NCBI GenBank assembly: GCA_000720995.1
Contig: JOEL01000019.1
Span: 1 to 64,000 of the forward strand
Reading direction: 5' to 3'
DNA length: 64,000 bases
DNA from: Streptomyces celluloflavus
Lineage (GTDB): Bacteria > Actinomycetota > Actinomycetes > Streptomycetales > Streptomycetaceae
The translations under genes were made by a program, and so were the position numbers. Each line of letters starts with the position of its first letter. The first letter of the stretch is position 1. The notes beneath the pieces were generated by a model. It was not told where the DNA came from. It saw only the letters and a program-made list of their open reading frames with translations, and did no database searches. This document shows positions 26,002-33,730 of the stretch, piece by piece.

Positions 26002-28328
26002 GCGGTACGACCGACGGCGCCGACGCCGTCACCGCGACCCCCGCGGCGGGCGTCCGGATGCCCGACGAACCACCGCTGCACGGACTGGGCGTCTCGCTGC
26101 CGCCCGCCGACGCGCCGGCCAAGACCGAGGGCACCTTCCCGTACGCCGCCGACCTGTGGGCCGAGGGGCTGCTGTGGGCGGCGGTGCTGCGCTCGCCGCA
26201 CCCGCGCGCGCGGATCCTGTCCATCGACACCCGGCAGGCGGCCGAGATGCCGGGCGTCCGCGTCGTCCTCACGCACGAGGACGTCCCCGGCGACGCCGCC
26301 CACGGCCGCGGCACCCCCGACCGCCCGGTCTTCGCCAAGGACGAGGTCCGCCACCACGGCGAGCCGATCGCCGCGGTGGCCGCCGAGCACCCCGACACCG
26401 CCCGGCTCGCGGCCGCCGCCATCGCCGTCGAGTACGAGCTGCTCGACGCCGTCACCGACCCCCAACTCGCCTTCGAGGCCGAGCCGCTGCACCCGGACGG
26501 CAACCTCATCCGGCACATCCCGCTACGCTTCGGCGACGCCGAGGCGGTCGGCGAGGTCATGGTCGAGGGGCTCTACCGGATCGGCCGCCAGGACCCGGCC
26601 CCCATCGGCGCCGAGGCCGGGCTCGCGGTGCCGCGCCCCGACGGCGGGGTGGAGATCTACACCGCCTCCACCGACCCGCACGCCGACCGCGATCTGGCCG
26701 CCGCCTCCTTCGGTCTTGAACCGGACCGCGTCAAGATCGTGGTGACCGGTGTCCCCGGCGCCACCGGCGACCGCGAGGACCCCGGTATGCAGCTGGCCCT
26801 CGGCCTGCTGGCGATGCGTACGGGCTGCCCGGTCAAGCTGGCCGCCACCCGCGAGGAGTCCTTCCTCGCGCACGCGCACCGCCATCCCACGCTGCTGCGC
26901 TACCGCCACCACGCCGACGCCGAGGGCAAGCTCGTCAAGGTCGAGGCGCAGATCCTGATGGACGCCGGCGCCTACGCGGACACCTCCGCCGAGACGCTGG
27001 CCGCCGCCGTCTCGTTCGCCTGCGGCCCGTACGTCGTGCCGCACGCCGTCGTCGAGGGCTGGGCGGTACGCACCAACAACCCGCCGTCCGGCCATGTGCG
27101 CGGGGAGGGCGCCCTCCAGGTCTGTGCCGCGTACGAGGGCCAGATGGACCGGCTGGCCGCCCAGTTGGGCCTGGAGCCGGACGAGATCCGGCTGCGCAAC
27201 GTGATGGCCACCGGCGATCTGCTGCCCACCGGGCAGACCGTCACCTGCCCGGCGCCGGTCGCCGAACTCCTGCGCGCCGTCAAGGAGGCGCCGCTGCCCG
27301 AGCTGCCCAAGGACACCCCGGAGGCGGAGTGGCTGCTGCCGGGCGGCCCCGAGGGCGCGGGCGAACCGGGCGCGGTGCGCCGGGGCGTCGGCTACGCCCT
27401 GGGCATGGTGCACATGCTCGGCGCGGAGGGCGCCGACGAGGTGTCCACCGCCACCGTCAAGGTCAGCGGTTCGGTCGCCACCGTCCTGTGCGCCGCCGTC
27501 GAGACCGGGGCCGGATTCGCCACGCTGGCCCGGCAGATCGTGCAGGAGACGCTCGGTATCGACGAGGTGCACGTCGCGGGCGTGGACACCGACCAGCCGC
27601 CGGCCGGCCGGGCCTGCCACAGCCGGCACACCTGGGTCTCCGGCGGCGCCGTGGAGCGCGCGGCCAAGATGGTCCGTACGCAGCTGCTGCAGCCGCTGGC
27701 CCACAAGTTCGGGATGTCCACCGAGCTGCTGCAGATCACCGACGGCAAGATCACCTCCTATGACGGGGTGCTCAGCACGACCGTCGCGGAGGCGCTGGAC
27801 GGCAAGGAGCTGTGGGCCACCGCCCAGTCCCGGCCGCATCCCACCGAACCGCTGGACGAGAACGGGCAGGGCGACGCGTTCGTGGGGCTGGCCTTCTGCG
27901 CCATCCGCTGTGTCGCCGACGTCGACATCGAACTGGGCGCCGTCCGGGTCGTGGAGATGGCCGTCGCCCAGGACGTGGGCCGGGTGCTCAACCCGCGCCA
28001 GCTGCGGGCCCGTATCGAGGCCGGTGTCACCCAGGGGCTGGGCGCGGCCCTGATGGAGAACCTGCGCACCACCCGGGGCCAGGTCCGCCACCCCGACCTC
28101 ACCGGCTACGCGCTGCCCACCGCGCTGGACGCCCCGGACATCCGGATCGTCAAGCTCGTCGAGGAACGCGATGTGGTCGCCCCGTTCGGCGCCAAGCCCG
28201 TCAGCGCGGTCCCCGTCGTCACCTCGCCGGCCGCCGTGGCCGCCGCCGTCCGCGCCGCCACCGGCCGCCCCGTCGGCCGCCTCCCGATCCGCCCGCAGGC
28301 GGCGGTCGCACAGGTCGTACAGCGGTAA
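25998..28328 (+). CDS. Molybdopterin-binding catalytic subunit, xanthine dehydrogenase family
   Basis: 776 residues; the ATG overlaps the previous stop (ATGA). Residues 28-130 are the Ald_Xan_dh a/b hammerhead (EGTFPYAADLWAEGLLWAAV, RSPHPRARIL). The rest is the Mo-cofactor domain: GATGDREDPGMQLALGLLA, VKLAATREESFLAHAHRHP, GHVRGEGALQVCAAYEGQMD and EMAVAQDVGRVLNPRQLRARIEAG. It hydroxylates a purine or aldehyde-type substrate at the Mo centre. The loop usually reading GxxGGxF...E is altered (GVPGATGDRE), and the terminal catalytic Glu is not assignable by eye, so substrate is left open. No XdhC-like maturation factor is in the window. Confidence 0.9.
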   Translation: MSGTTDGADAVTATPAAGVRMPDEPPLHGLGVSLPPADAPAKTEGTFPYAADLWAEGLLWAAVLRSPHPRARILSIDTRQAAEMPGVRVVLTHEDVPGDAAHGRGTPDRPVFAKDEVRHHGEPIAAVAAEHPDTARLAAAAIAVEYELLDAVTDPQLAFEAEPLHPDGNLIRHIPLRFGDAEAVGEVMVEGLYRIGRQDPAPIGAEAGLAVPRPDGGVEIYTASTDPHADRDLAAASFGLEPDRVKIVVTGVPGATGDREDPGMQLALGLLAMRTGCPVKLAATREESFLAHAHRHPTLLRYRHHADAEGKLVKVEAQILMDAGAYADTSAETLAAAVSFACGPYVVPHAVVEGWAVRTNNPPSGHVRGEGALQVCAAYEGQMDRLAAQLGLEPDEIRLRNVMATGDLLPTGQTVTCPAPVAELLRAVKEAPLPELPKDTPEAEWLLPGGPEGAGEPGAVRRGVGYALGMVHMLGAEGADEVSTATVKVSGSVATVLCAAVETGAGFATLARQIVQETLGIDEVHVAGVDTDQPPAGRACHSRHTWVSGGAVERAAKMVRTQLLQPLAHKFGMSTELLQITDGKITSYDGVLSTTVAEALDGKELWATAQSRPHPTEPLDENGQGDAFVGLAFCAIRCVADVDIELGAVRVVEMAVAQDVGRVLNPRQLRARIEAGVTQGLGAALMENLRTTRGQVRHPDLTGYALPTALDAPDIRIVKLVEERDVVAPFGAKPVSAVPVVTSPAAVAAAVRAATGRPVGRLPIRPQAAVAQVVQR

Positions 28329-28372
28329 CCGGACCGCGGCGGGGGCACCCGCGTACGCGGACATGAAGGAGG

Positions 28373-28398
28373 GCGGCCCCCACGGAAGTGGGGGCCGC
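28373..28398 (+). terminator. Hairpin terminator of the molybdoenzyme operon
   Basis: GCGGCCCCCAC-ggaa-GTGGGGGCCGC, perfect 11-bp arms. It also lies just beyond the convergent DUF397 gene (stop at 28428) and may serve both. Confidence 0.85.
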
Positions 28399-28427
28399 AC
28401 ATGCCCTGGGATGCCGCTGTGCGGCCG

Positions 28428-28628
28428 TCAGGCAGCGTCGAAGCTGTTGCCTTTCACCTCTGCCACGAACGAGCACCAGGAGGCAGCAGGGAACGCCAGG
28501 GCCGGGCCGTGGGGGTCCTTGCTGTCACGGACGGGGACGACGCCGGGGACATTAGCGGCAACCTCGACGCAGTTACCGCCGTTGCTGCTGTAGGAGGACT
28601 TGAACCAGCGGGGGGAGTCGGTCGTCAC
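28428..28628 (-). CDS. DUF397 small protein
   Basis: 66 residues with the typical DUF397 pattern: RWFKSSYSSNGGNCVEVA, then VPVRDSKDPHGPALAFP and ASWCSFVAEVK. Family members form regulator/modulator pairs with the WhiJ-like XRE proteins of Streptomyces. Its ATG overlaps the stop of the upstream XRE gene by 4 bases, confirming co-expression. Confidence 0.92.
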   Translation of the reverse strand: MTTDSPRWFKSSYSSNGGNCVEVAANVPGVVPVRDSKDPHGPALAFPAASWCSFVAEVKGNSFDAA

Positions 28629-29461
28629 GAGATGCCCTTTCGTACCTCATTGATCATGGCCACCGATGCCGCCTGGGGCAGAGCTTCGGCCTGCAACTGA
28701 TGGTAGGCCGTCAGCAGGGGTAGTACGGCTGCCGTATCGCGTTCCAGGTGGCCCCGTAGCTGGGATTCCGCGTACGCGACCACAGACAGGTCCGACATCG
28801 TGAGTAGGTTCATCGGGAGGTTGAACGATCGCCGCGCTCCTATCCCAAAGGGTGACACCTGCAATACCCAGTTGGGGAGAGAGGCGACTTCGACCAAGCG
28901 GCGAAACTGAGTATCCATCACCTCGGTACCGCCGACCGCATGGCGAAGACAGCTCTCATCCATCACCACAAGCGCCATGGGCAAACGGGGGCGCACCAGC
29001 GCCGCTTGCCGCCTAGCGAGAAAAGAAACCCGCTCCTCCGCTTGTTCGGGCGTGATGGCACCACGCTGCACGTCACCATCCGCCACCGCCCGCGCGTACT
29101 CCGGTGTCTGCAACAGGCCCGGGATCAGCCCGATCTCAAACAGCCGGAGCTCTGCTGCCTTGCCCTCGTACTTGACGTACTCCGGGAAGCCTTCCAGCAG
29201 GTTGCCGTGTTTGATCTCGCGGTACTGACGCTCGAACGCATCCGCCGTACCCACAAGGCCGAGGGCGCGATCAACGCCACGCGATAGGCGGAGGGTTGGA
29301 GGTTTCCGACCATTTTCGACGGCTGAAATATGCACGCTGGAATATTCCGTGCGGCTGGCCAGATCCTCTTGGGTCCAGCCGCGCGCTTCCCGCAGGCTGC
29401 GTAAACGCGCCCCGTAGGCCGCCTCGGGAGATGCATCCGGGTTCAACTCGTTCTTGTTCAT
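28625..29461 (-). CDS. XRE-family regulator with DUF5753 domain (WhiJ-like)
   Basis: 278 residues from the ATG at 29461 (MNKNELNPDASPEAAYG). The HTH_31/XRE domain covers about 13-68: LRSLREARGWTQEDLASRTE with YSSVHISAVENGRK as recognition region. Residues 95-270 are DUF5753 (YEGKAAELRLFEIGLIPGLLQTPEYARA, RQAALVRPRLPMALVVMDES, LLTMSDLSVVAYAES). With the DUF397 partner it forms a whiJ/abaA-like pair, of which Streptomyces carries many copies that tune development and specialised metabolism. It sits immediately upstream of, and divergent from, the RiPP-like locus. Confidence 0.9.
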   Translation of the reverse strand: MNKNELNPDASPEAAYGARLRSLREARGWTQEDLASRTEYSSVHISAVENGRKPPTLRLSRGVDRALGLVGTADAFERQYREIKHGNLLEGFPEYVKYEGKAAELRLFEIGLIPGLLQTPEYARAVADGDVQRGAITPEQAEERVSFLARRQAALVRPRLPMALVVMDESCLRHAVGGTEVMDTQFRRLVEVASLPNWVLQVSPFGIGARRSFNLPMNLLTMSDLSVVAYAESQLRGHLERDTAAVLPLLTAYHQLQAEALPQAASVAMINEVRKGIS

Positions 29462-29573
29462 GGTCCGTTCGCCTACCTTCCATTCATCGCCAACATGTTG
29501 AACGCTTCCCAGGTATGGGCCATGCTGAACCTCCCCGGTAGTGGAAGCGCTACTGAGAGCCAAGGAGGCGAGC
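29462..29573. promoter_or_regulatory. Divergent promoter region of the XRE gene
   Basis: Spacer containing GCTTCC...GGAAGC and GTAG-tggaagcg-CTAC inverted repeats (around 29503-29550), plausible XRE operators. GAGAGCCAAGGAGG precedes the ATG at 29574. Confidence 0.35.
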
Positions 29574-30119
29574 ATGGGTGCTACCCCCGTCCAGGCCCAA
29601 TCCATTGAGGAGTTGGGCAAGCGCCTGCACGACGCACTCAAAGCCGCTGGCATCCTCGTTGACCCGTCCCTGATCGCCACCATCAGCACGCACAGTGGCG
29701 CCCTGGTGGACAAGATCGCCCCGCCGACGATCTGGGCAAGAAAACCAAGGGCGTCAACGACCGCAGCAGCAACGGCAGCAATGCCGACAGGGAGACGGAT
29801 GGGGCAGGGAAGCCGTGCTGCGACAAACGCTAAGGGCCCTGAGGCGGCCGTTCAGTCCCCAGGAGGGGGAAACCCGGCCGCCCCTGTGCTGACAAGCGAC
29901 TACCGGCCCGTTCGGCGCCCCATGGCGTGGCGCGACATGGCTCCGCTGGGGGATGGGGCGTACCGGTGTGAGGTACACGGGGTGACCGTGGTGTTCCATG
30001 CCCCCGGCCCGCCGGCCGGCACCCCGCCCCGGACGATCACGGCGCCGCTTGCCGGGTCGCTCAGAGGTCGCCACCGTCGACCCCAAGAACGTCCGCCATT
30101 TGAGAGCGTGTTGACCTCT
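29574..30119 (+). other. Unresolved coding-like stretch, possibly a frameshifted small gene
   Basis: An ATG at 29574 with a good AAGGAGG site opens a convincing helical start (MGATPVQAQSIEELGKRLHD, ALKAAGILVDPSLIATISTH). After about residue 48 the frame turns into Arg/Ala/Thr-rich sequence, whereas another frame continues protein-like (DDLGKKTKGVNDRSSNGS...) and stops at about 29833. A further protein-like piece, MAWRDMAPLGDGAYRCEVHG at about 29923, is followed by SEVATVDPKNVRHL in yet another frame. These look like one or two small genes carrying frameshifts or decay. The frame is open all the way into the 29-residue peptide, so a continuous long protein cannot be excluded. I recognise no family. 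Confidence 0.3.
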
Positions 30120-30142
30120 CAGGGGGCGGGAACCACCCCCTG
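30120..30142 (+). promoter_or_regulatory. Hairpin upstream of the RiPP-like peptide gene
   Basis: CAGGGGG-cgggaacca-CCCCCTG, perfect 7-bp arms, 38 bases before the peptide start. It could terminate the upstream stretch or structure the leader of the peptide mRNA. Confidence 0.45.
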
Positions 30143-30179
30143 TCAGGGTGGGTACCCGGCAACGACTAAGGAGAGATGG

Positions 30180-30269
30180 ATGTCCAAGCACAAAGGTGAG
30201 CCGGAAGACAAGCCGTGGACTCCGCCGAAGGAGCCTCCGAGCAAGGACGGGAGCCGACCGAGTAAGTAG
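30180..30269 (+). CDS. Putative RiPP (imiditide-like) precursor peptide, 29 residues
   Basis: The ATG at 30180 is preceded at ideal distance (6 nt) by AAGGAG (30168-30173), the strongest ribosome-binding site nearby. That separates it from the open frame running in from upstream. The peptide is Lys/Pro/Glu-rich with no hydrophobic core: MSKHKGEPEDKPW near the start and SKDGSRPSK at the end. It has two Asp residues, D10 and D23; D23 is followed by Gly, the context most prone to aspartimide formation. It ends 5 bases before the start of a PIMT-homologous methyltransferase. No Cys, and only two Ser and one Thr lie between the ends, so lanthionine chemistry is unlikely. Identification as a precursor is an inference from the pairing. 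Confidence 0.6.
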   Translation: MSKHKGEPEDKPWTPPKEPPSKDGSRPSK

Positions 30270-30274
30270 GCGGA

Positions 30275-31411
30275 ATGAACTACCGAGCAATCTCTCGCAA
30301 GGAGCTTGAAGTCATGGGGGCCTTCCGGTCCCCATGGCTTCGGCCAGCCTTCGACAGAGTTGACCGCGAAGCCTTCGTCCCTGACAGGTTCTGGGGTGAC
30401 GGCACAGACGACGCTGGACGGCACCTGGTCCTCGACAAGGCTGAGGACGAGGACAGTTGGCGTAGAGCTGTCTGGAACACCCATAGCTCGCTCATTACTC
30501 AGATGGATGACGGGATATCTCCGGAACACGGTCCCTTCAAGGGGGACTTCTCGTCCTCCATCTCTGCGCTCGACATTGCCTTCGAGAAACTGAATCAACT
30601 CGAAGTGGATTCAGACCACAAGGTTCTGCACATCGGCACAGCATCCGGCTACGACTCAGCGCTACTGTGTGAAGGCGTGGGCAGTGGAAGCCTGACCACG
30701 ATCGAGTTTGACCCCGTACTCGCTTCCTGGGGCGCTAAGAACCTCGAAGATGCCGGGTACTCGCCCACTGCCATCTGCGGGGATGGCCTGGAGGGGTGGG
30801 TGCCAACTGCCCCCTACGACCGCGTGATCTCGACGGCGGCGGTACGCAGCATCCCCCGTCAGTGGATCGAGCAATCGGCGGAGGGTGCGGTCATCCTGAC
30901 GCCCTTCAATACCCTGTACGGACGTGGCGGCCTCTTGAAGCTTCGAGTACAACAAGGCGTTGCGGCAGGCAGGTTCGTGGGGGGTGCCTGCTACATGTGG
31001 GTGCGCAGCCATCGCCCGAAGAATCAGATCAACCCTGCGGACGAGAAACGCAAGAACGCATCGCCTATCGACCCTGAAGAGGTTCTCGGGCAAGGTTGGG
31101 AAATCAACTTCACCATGGGCCTATACCTGCCGGATGTCTCATTTGCTCATCGTGGTGAGGGCGAGTCCAAGCAAGCACAGTTGTGGGATGAGGCTGGCAC
31201 ATCCGTGGCCATCGTCAACTACGACGAATGGTGGCGTGACGGCGCGGTGACGCTGTACGGCAGCCGGAATCTGTGGGCCGAGCTGGTTCGCGTATACAGC
31301 GCGTGGAGAAATGCCGGGCAGCCCCATTACACGCACTATGGGCTCACCTGTGACCGGAGTGGACAGCACCTGTGGCTCGATGAACCATCCAACGTCATCG
31401 GGGGTCCATGA
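30275..31411 (+). CDS. RiPP-associated protein-L-isoaspartate O-methyltransferase homologue
   Basis: 378 residues, longer than housekeeping PIMT (~210-220). Residues 5-225 are PIMT-like: AFRSPWLRPAFDRVDREAFV, motif I KVLHIGTASGYDSALL (116-131), acidic TTIEFDPVLASWGAKNL, and DGLEGWVPTAPYDRVISTAA. A C-terminal extension ends with AWRNAGQPHYTHYGL; W344-x3-G348-x-P350 matches the W-x3-G-x-P motif known for PIMT homologues of RiPP clusters (graspetide, lanthipeptide, lasso and imiditide). Those enzymes methylate an Asp side chain, and the ester then closes to an aspartimide. Its start lies 5 bases after the 29-residue peptide, so they are translationally coupled. No ATP-grasp, LanM/LanB-like or lasso cyclase genes adjoin, which favours the two-gene imiditide class. 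A strong terminator follows. Confidence 0.85.
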   Translation: MNYRAISRKELEVMGAFRSPWLRPAFDRVDREAFVPDRFWGDGTDDAGRHLVLDKAEDEDSWRRAVWNTHSSLITQMDDGISPEHGPFKGDFSSSISALDIAFEKLNQLEVDSDHKVLHIGTASGYDSALLCEGVGSGSLTTIEFDPVLASWGAKNLEDAGYSPTAICGDGLEGWVPTAPYDRVISTAAVRSIPRQWIEQSAEGAVILTPFNTLYGRGGLLKLRVQQGVAAGRFVGGACYMWVRSHRPKNQINPADEKRKNASPIDPEEVLGQGWEINFTMGLYLPDVSFAHRGEGESKQAQLWDEAGTSVAIVNYDEWWRDGAVTLYGSRNLWAELVRVYSAWRNAGQPHYTHYGLTCDRSGQHLWLDEPSNVIGGP

Positions 31412-31464
31412 TCCGGTAGTCTCCTGTGCAACCTGGCAGATGGAGATGTCAGGTAACGGCAATC

Positions 31465-31497
31465 AAGGACCCATCAGCGTGGGGCTGACGGGTCCTT
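31465..31497 (+). terminator. Rho-independent-like terminator of the RiPP-like locus
   Basis: AAGGACCC-a-TCAGC closes on GGCTGA-c-GGGTCCTT and is followed by TTG. A textbook stem with a short T run, 54 bases after the methyltransferase gene. Confidence 0.85.
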
Positions 31498-31521
31498 TTG
31501 CATCCAGGCAGATAGAAGAAT

Positions 31522-31548
31522 AGCCGGGCCCCTAACGGGGGCCCGGCT
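31522..31548. terminator. Second hairpin, probably for the minus-strand small ORF
   Basis: AGCCGGGCCCC-taac-GGGGGCCCGGCT, with one extra G. It lies 9 bases beyond the stop of the small minus-strand ORF (31557-31718) and so may be its terminator. Confidence 0.65.
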
Positions 31549-31556
31549 CAGCTGTC

Positions 31557-31718
31557 TTATGAATTAGTTCTTAGGGGCCGTGGTGGAGCCTGTGAGGACA
31601 CGTACCGCTTGTCCGCATCGGTGTTGACGCGGGTGGCCATCGGTTGGGCCTTGCGGCTGGTGGCAGTGCTGGTCCGGAACGGGCTCTTACGCGGCTTGGT
31701 AGCAGTGGTGGCGGTCAT
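31557..31718 (-). CDS. Small basic Thr-rich ORF, 53 residues
   Basis: An ATG at 31718, with AAGGGG 4 bases upstream, opens a 53-codon frame: MTATTATKPRKSPFRTSTAT, then SRKAQPMATRVNTDADKRYV. It is rich in Thr, Lys, Arg and Ser and has no hydrophobic segment. A hairpin lies right after its stop, supporting a real transcript end. I recognise no family. It may be a small accessory protein of the neighbouring element. Confidence 0.35.
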   Translation of the reverse strand: MTATTATKPRKSPFRTSTATSRKAQPMATRVNTDADKRYVSSQAPPRPLRTNS

Positions 31719-31855
31719 GACGCCCCTTGGGGGTTGGGGTGCCAGGACAGTCTTTCTATGTCCATTGTCAGGCGTTCAAGCGACTGACCTGGCACCTTCT
31801 CAACGGTGCGTCATACCGCCGCTAGGCGGCCGTTTCTTCTGGTCACAGCATGTAC

Positions 31856-31899
31856 AGAGGCCGTGGCGGGAATCGAACCCGCGTAACTCGCTTTGCAGG
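31856..31899. repeat. Left attachment-site repeat: displaced 3' half of tRNA-Cys
   Basis: 44 bp identical to 43056-43099, which is the 3' half (anticodon loop to 3' end) of the intact tRNA-Cys gene. Here the 5' half of the tRNA is missing: sequence diverges at 31900 in the anticodon loop region. This is the expected signature of integration by a tRNA-targeting recombinase. Confidence 0.92.
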
Positions 31900-32012
31900 T
31901 TTGTCTGTGCTGGTCAGGGCCTGATCCGGAAGTGTTCGCCGGCGTTCATCCCGTACGGAAACTGTGCCCACCGTGGCGGGATGAACCGGCCCGGACGTCT
32001 GCGGATGACGAC

Positions 32013-32035
32013 GAACGAGACGGAAACTGAGACGG
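32013..32035. repeat. Paired GAGACGG repeats near the left attachment site
   Basis: GAACGAGACGG-AAACTGAGACGG: two tandem 11-12 bp units about 115 bp inside the left end. Nearly the same pair occurs just inside the right end (42970-42992) and a related pair lies at 32221-32242. Candidate integrase arm-type sites. The remaining sequence from 31719 to 32431 has no gene I can support. Confidence 0.55.
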
Positions 32036-32220
32036 CCGTCGCCGCACGTCGGCTGGGTGCCAGGTGTCACTCAGCCCTTGAGCCTTCATGCTGCGCTGAA
32101 GATCAGCATCGCCAACACGCTTTCCAAATGTTCGTCTGGGGGTCCAGGGGAGATCAGGAAAGTTCTGACCTGCGGCGGAGCCGGTGATCGGCGGGACTCT
32201 GAACGGTCCCGGACGTAGGC

Positions 32221-32242
32221 GAATGAGACCAGAACTGAGACC
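32221..32242. repeat. Related paired repeat
   Basis: GAATGAGACCA-GAACTGAGACC, the same 11-bp periodicity as the pairs at 32013 and 42970. Confidence 0.45.
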
Positions 32243-32431
32243 ACGGAGCTGAGCCTTCTTGCCAGGTCATTGGACCGATTCTGCAGTTGGTCACGGGTCT
32301 GCGGTGACCAGATCGGCGGTCCTCGGCTCGCACAGGTCTTCTCACTGACAGTAAGGCATTTGTGGATCTCTCCAGGGCATAGGGACATGTGATGGGGCTG
32401 AGCCCCCACGATGCTCTGGAGGGGGAAGTAC

Positions 32432-33481
32432 GTGTCGAAAGCCGAGCTTGGGGCGCTCATCTTCGCTGCTTGGACCATGTCGCTATGGGGCCTGACCATG
32501 ACGGCAACGTCGCAGCGCCGAGGTAACAGGACGCTCTTGGAACGGATCTGCTGGGCACGCGGGCGGGCACATGCAAGACGGCGCCGCGCTCACCTGGTAC
32601 GCCAGGTCCGCGACAGCTCCTTGGCGACTCGTCCGGACCGTCCGACGCTGGACTACTTGCAACGCGAAGACGTCCTGTATCAGGTGTCACGGAGGGCGCT
32701 CGCCCTCAAGATGATCGTCCCCATCGCAACGTCCGTCTCAGCGGGTGGCGCCCTTGCAACAACCATCCAACGCACAAGCTGGCACGTCTGGCGCGACGCC
32801 GTCGCCATGGGGGCCATGGTGACGCCCATATTGATCACTATCGTGATCGCCTCGCTTGTCACAAACCAAGGCATGCAACGGTGGACAACCGAGGCCGTGA
32901 CGGTCACGGTGCGTAGGGCCTATGAGGCACTCCTCCAGCCTCTGGAGGTAACGGGGAAGGAGCCTCCGACGACATCGCCCTTCAACTCCCCACACGTTGC
33001 CGCAGCCCGAGCGTTGGAAGACTTCGCCATCGCACTGGAGAGATATGCCGTGCAACGTGCGCTTCCTGACGGCCGCAACCCCATGCCCCAGGTCGTGGCC
33101 CGGTTCGCCGCAGTGGCCGCCCTCGTACGTGAGCTGCGGGATGGGGTTGAACTTGACCGCATCGATGGGGCGAAGCGTGCTCTGCTCGAAGTACAGCGGA
33201 TCCTGAAGGTCCTCGCCAGCGGCCAGCTGCAAGATCTCGCGCCCGGAGATGTGTCCGCCGACGGGCTGTTGCACAGCCACCGGGAGCGCAGGGCGTGGCG
33301 GCAGCAAGTCCTGCGAGGGGCTGCGTTCACTCTCTGTCTCGCTGGCATCGTCTTTGCCCTGGCTTCGTCTGCCTTGGGCGTCGCCTTGGCCACGGCCGCT
33401 GCTGCTGGGCTAGTGGCCACTTGGGACAAGATCCTTCGTCTGTCCACCAGCTCGGACGCGAATAGGTCCGCGAGCAGCTGA
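32432..33481 (+). CDS. Hypothetical membrane protein of the island
   Basis: 349 residues from a GTG at 32432 with GGAGGGGGAAG just upstream; an ATG at 32411 would place that site inside the gene. Predicted hydrophobic segments: about 5-22 (LGALIFAAWTMSLWGLTM), a central pair near 95-145 (LKMIVPIATSVSAGGALATT, then AMVTPILITIVIASLV), and a C-terminal pair (AAFTLCLAGIVFALASSALG, VALATAAAAGLVATW). Between them is a soluble helical region (ARALEDFAIALERYAVQRAL). No known domain is recognised. It has no partner in an operon; two hairpins follow its stop. Confidence 0.75.
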   Translation: MSKAELGALIFAAWTMSLWGLTMTATSQRRGNRTLLERICWARGRAHARRRRAHLVRQVRDSSLATRPDRPTLDYLQREDVLYQVSRRALALKMIVPIATSVSAGGALATTIQRTSWHVWRDAVAMGAMVTPILITIVIASLVTNQGMQRWTTEAVTVTVRRAYEALLQPLEVTGKEPPTTSPFNSPHVAAARALEDFAIALERYAVQRALPDGRNPMPQVVARFAAVAALVRELRDGVELDRIDGAKRALLEVQRILKVLASGQLQDLAPGDVSADGLLHSHRERRAWRQQVLRGAAFTLCLAGIVFALASSALGVALATAAAAGLVATWDKILRLSTSSDANRSASS

Positions 33482-33482
33482 C

Positions 33483-33548
33483 CCACAACTTCGGGAACTA
33501 CCAGTTGTGGATCGAGAAGGGTTCGCCCTTGCTGCAGAGGGCGAGCCC
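33483..33548 (+). terminator. Two consecutive hairpins between the membrane protein gene and valS
   Basis: CCACAACT...AGTTGTGG (33483-33510) and GGGTTCGCCCT...AGGGCGAGCCC (33519-33548). They may end the upstream transcript or form the 5' leader of valS, whose start is 182 bases further on. No T-box consensus is visible. An open frame (33505-33729) covers the spacer but has no convincing start. Confidence 0.5.
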
Positions 33549-33730
33549 CGCCGGCCCTGTGGCCTGGCAGGTTGCGATTCCGCTGGAGCGGAGGGATAGG
33601 CTAGGCCGTGGTCGCACGAGCGAGTTCTTGGTCACACTTGAAATTGCCTCGTGCGGCCACTTTTGTGTCCTAACCCTGGTGCGGCTGCGCCGCAATAGTC
33701 AGGCGAAGCACGCGGCGCCACGGCCCTAGA

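Noticed and set aside
30180-31411. FxLD-type lanthipeptide or graspetide assignment of the PIMT locus
   Set aside because: No LanB/LanC/LanM-like or ATP-grasp gene adjoins, and the peptide lacks Cys and an FxLD leader motif.
31609-32187. 192-codon plus-strand frame across the left attachment site
   Set aside because: It runs through the tRNA-derived repeat and terminator-like hairpins, has no ribosome-binding site and has incoherent composition.
33482-33730. T-box riboswitch before valS
   Set aside because: No TGGNACCRCG-like T-box sequence or specifier-loop arrangement could be found by eye.
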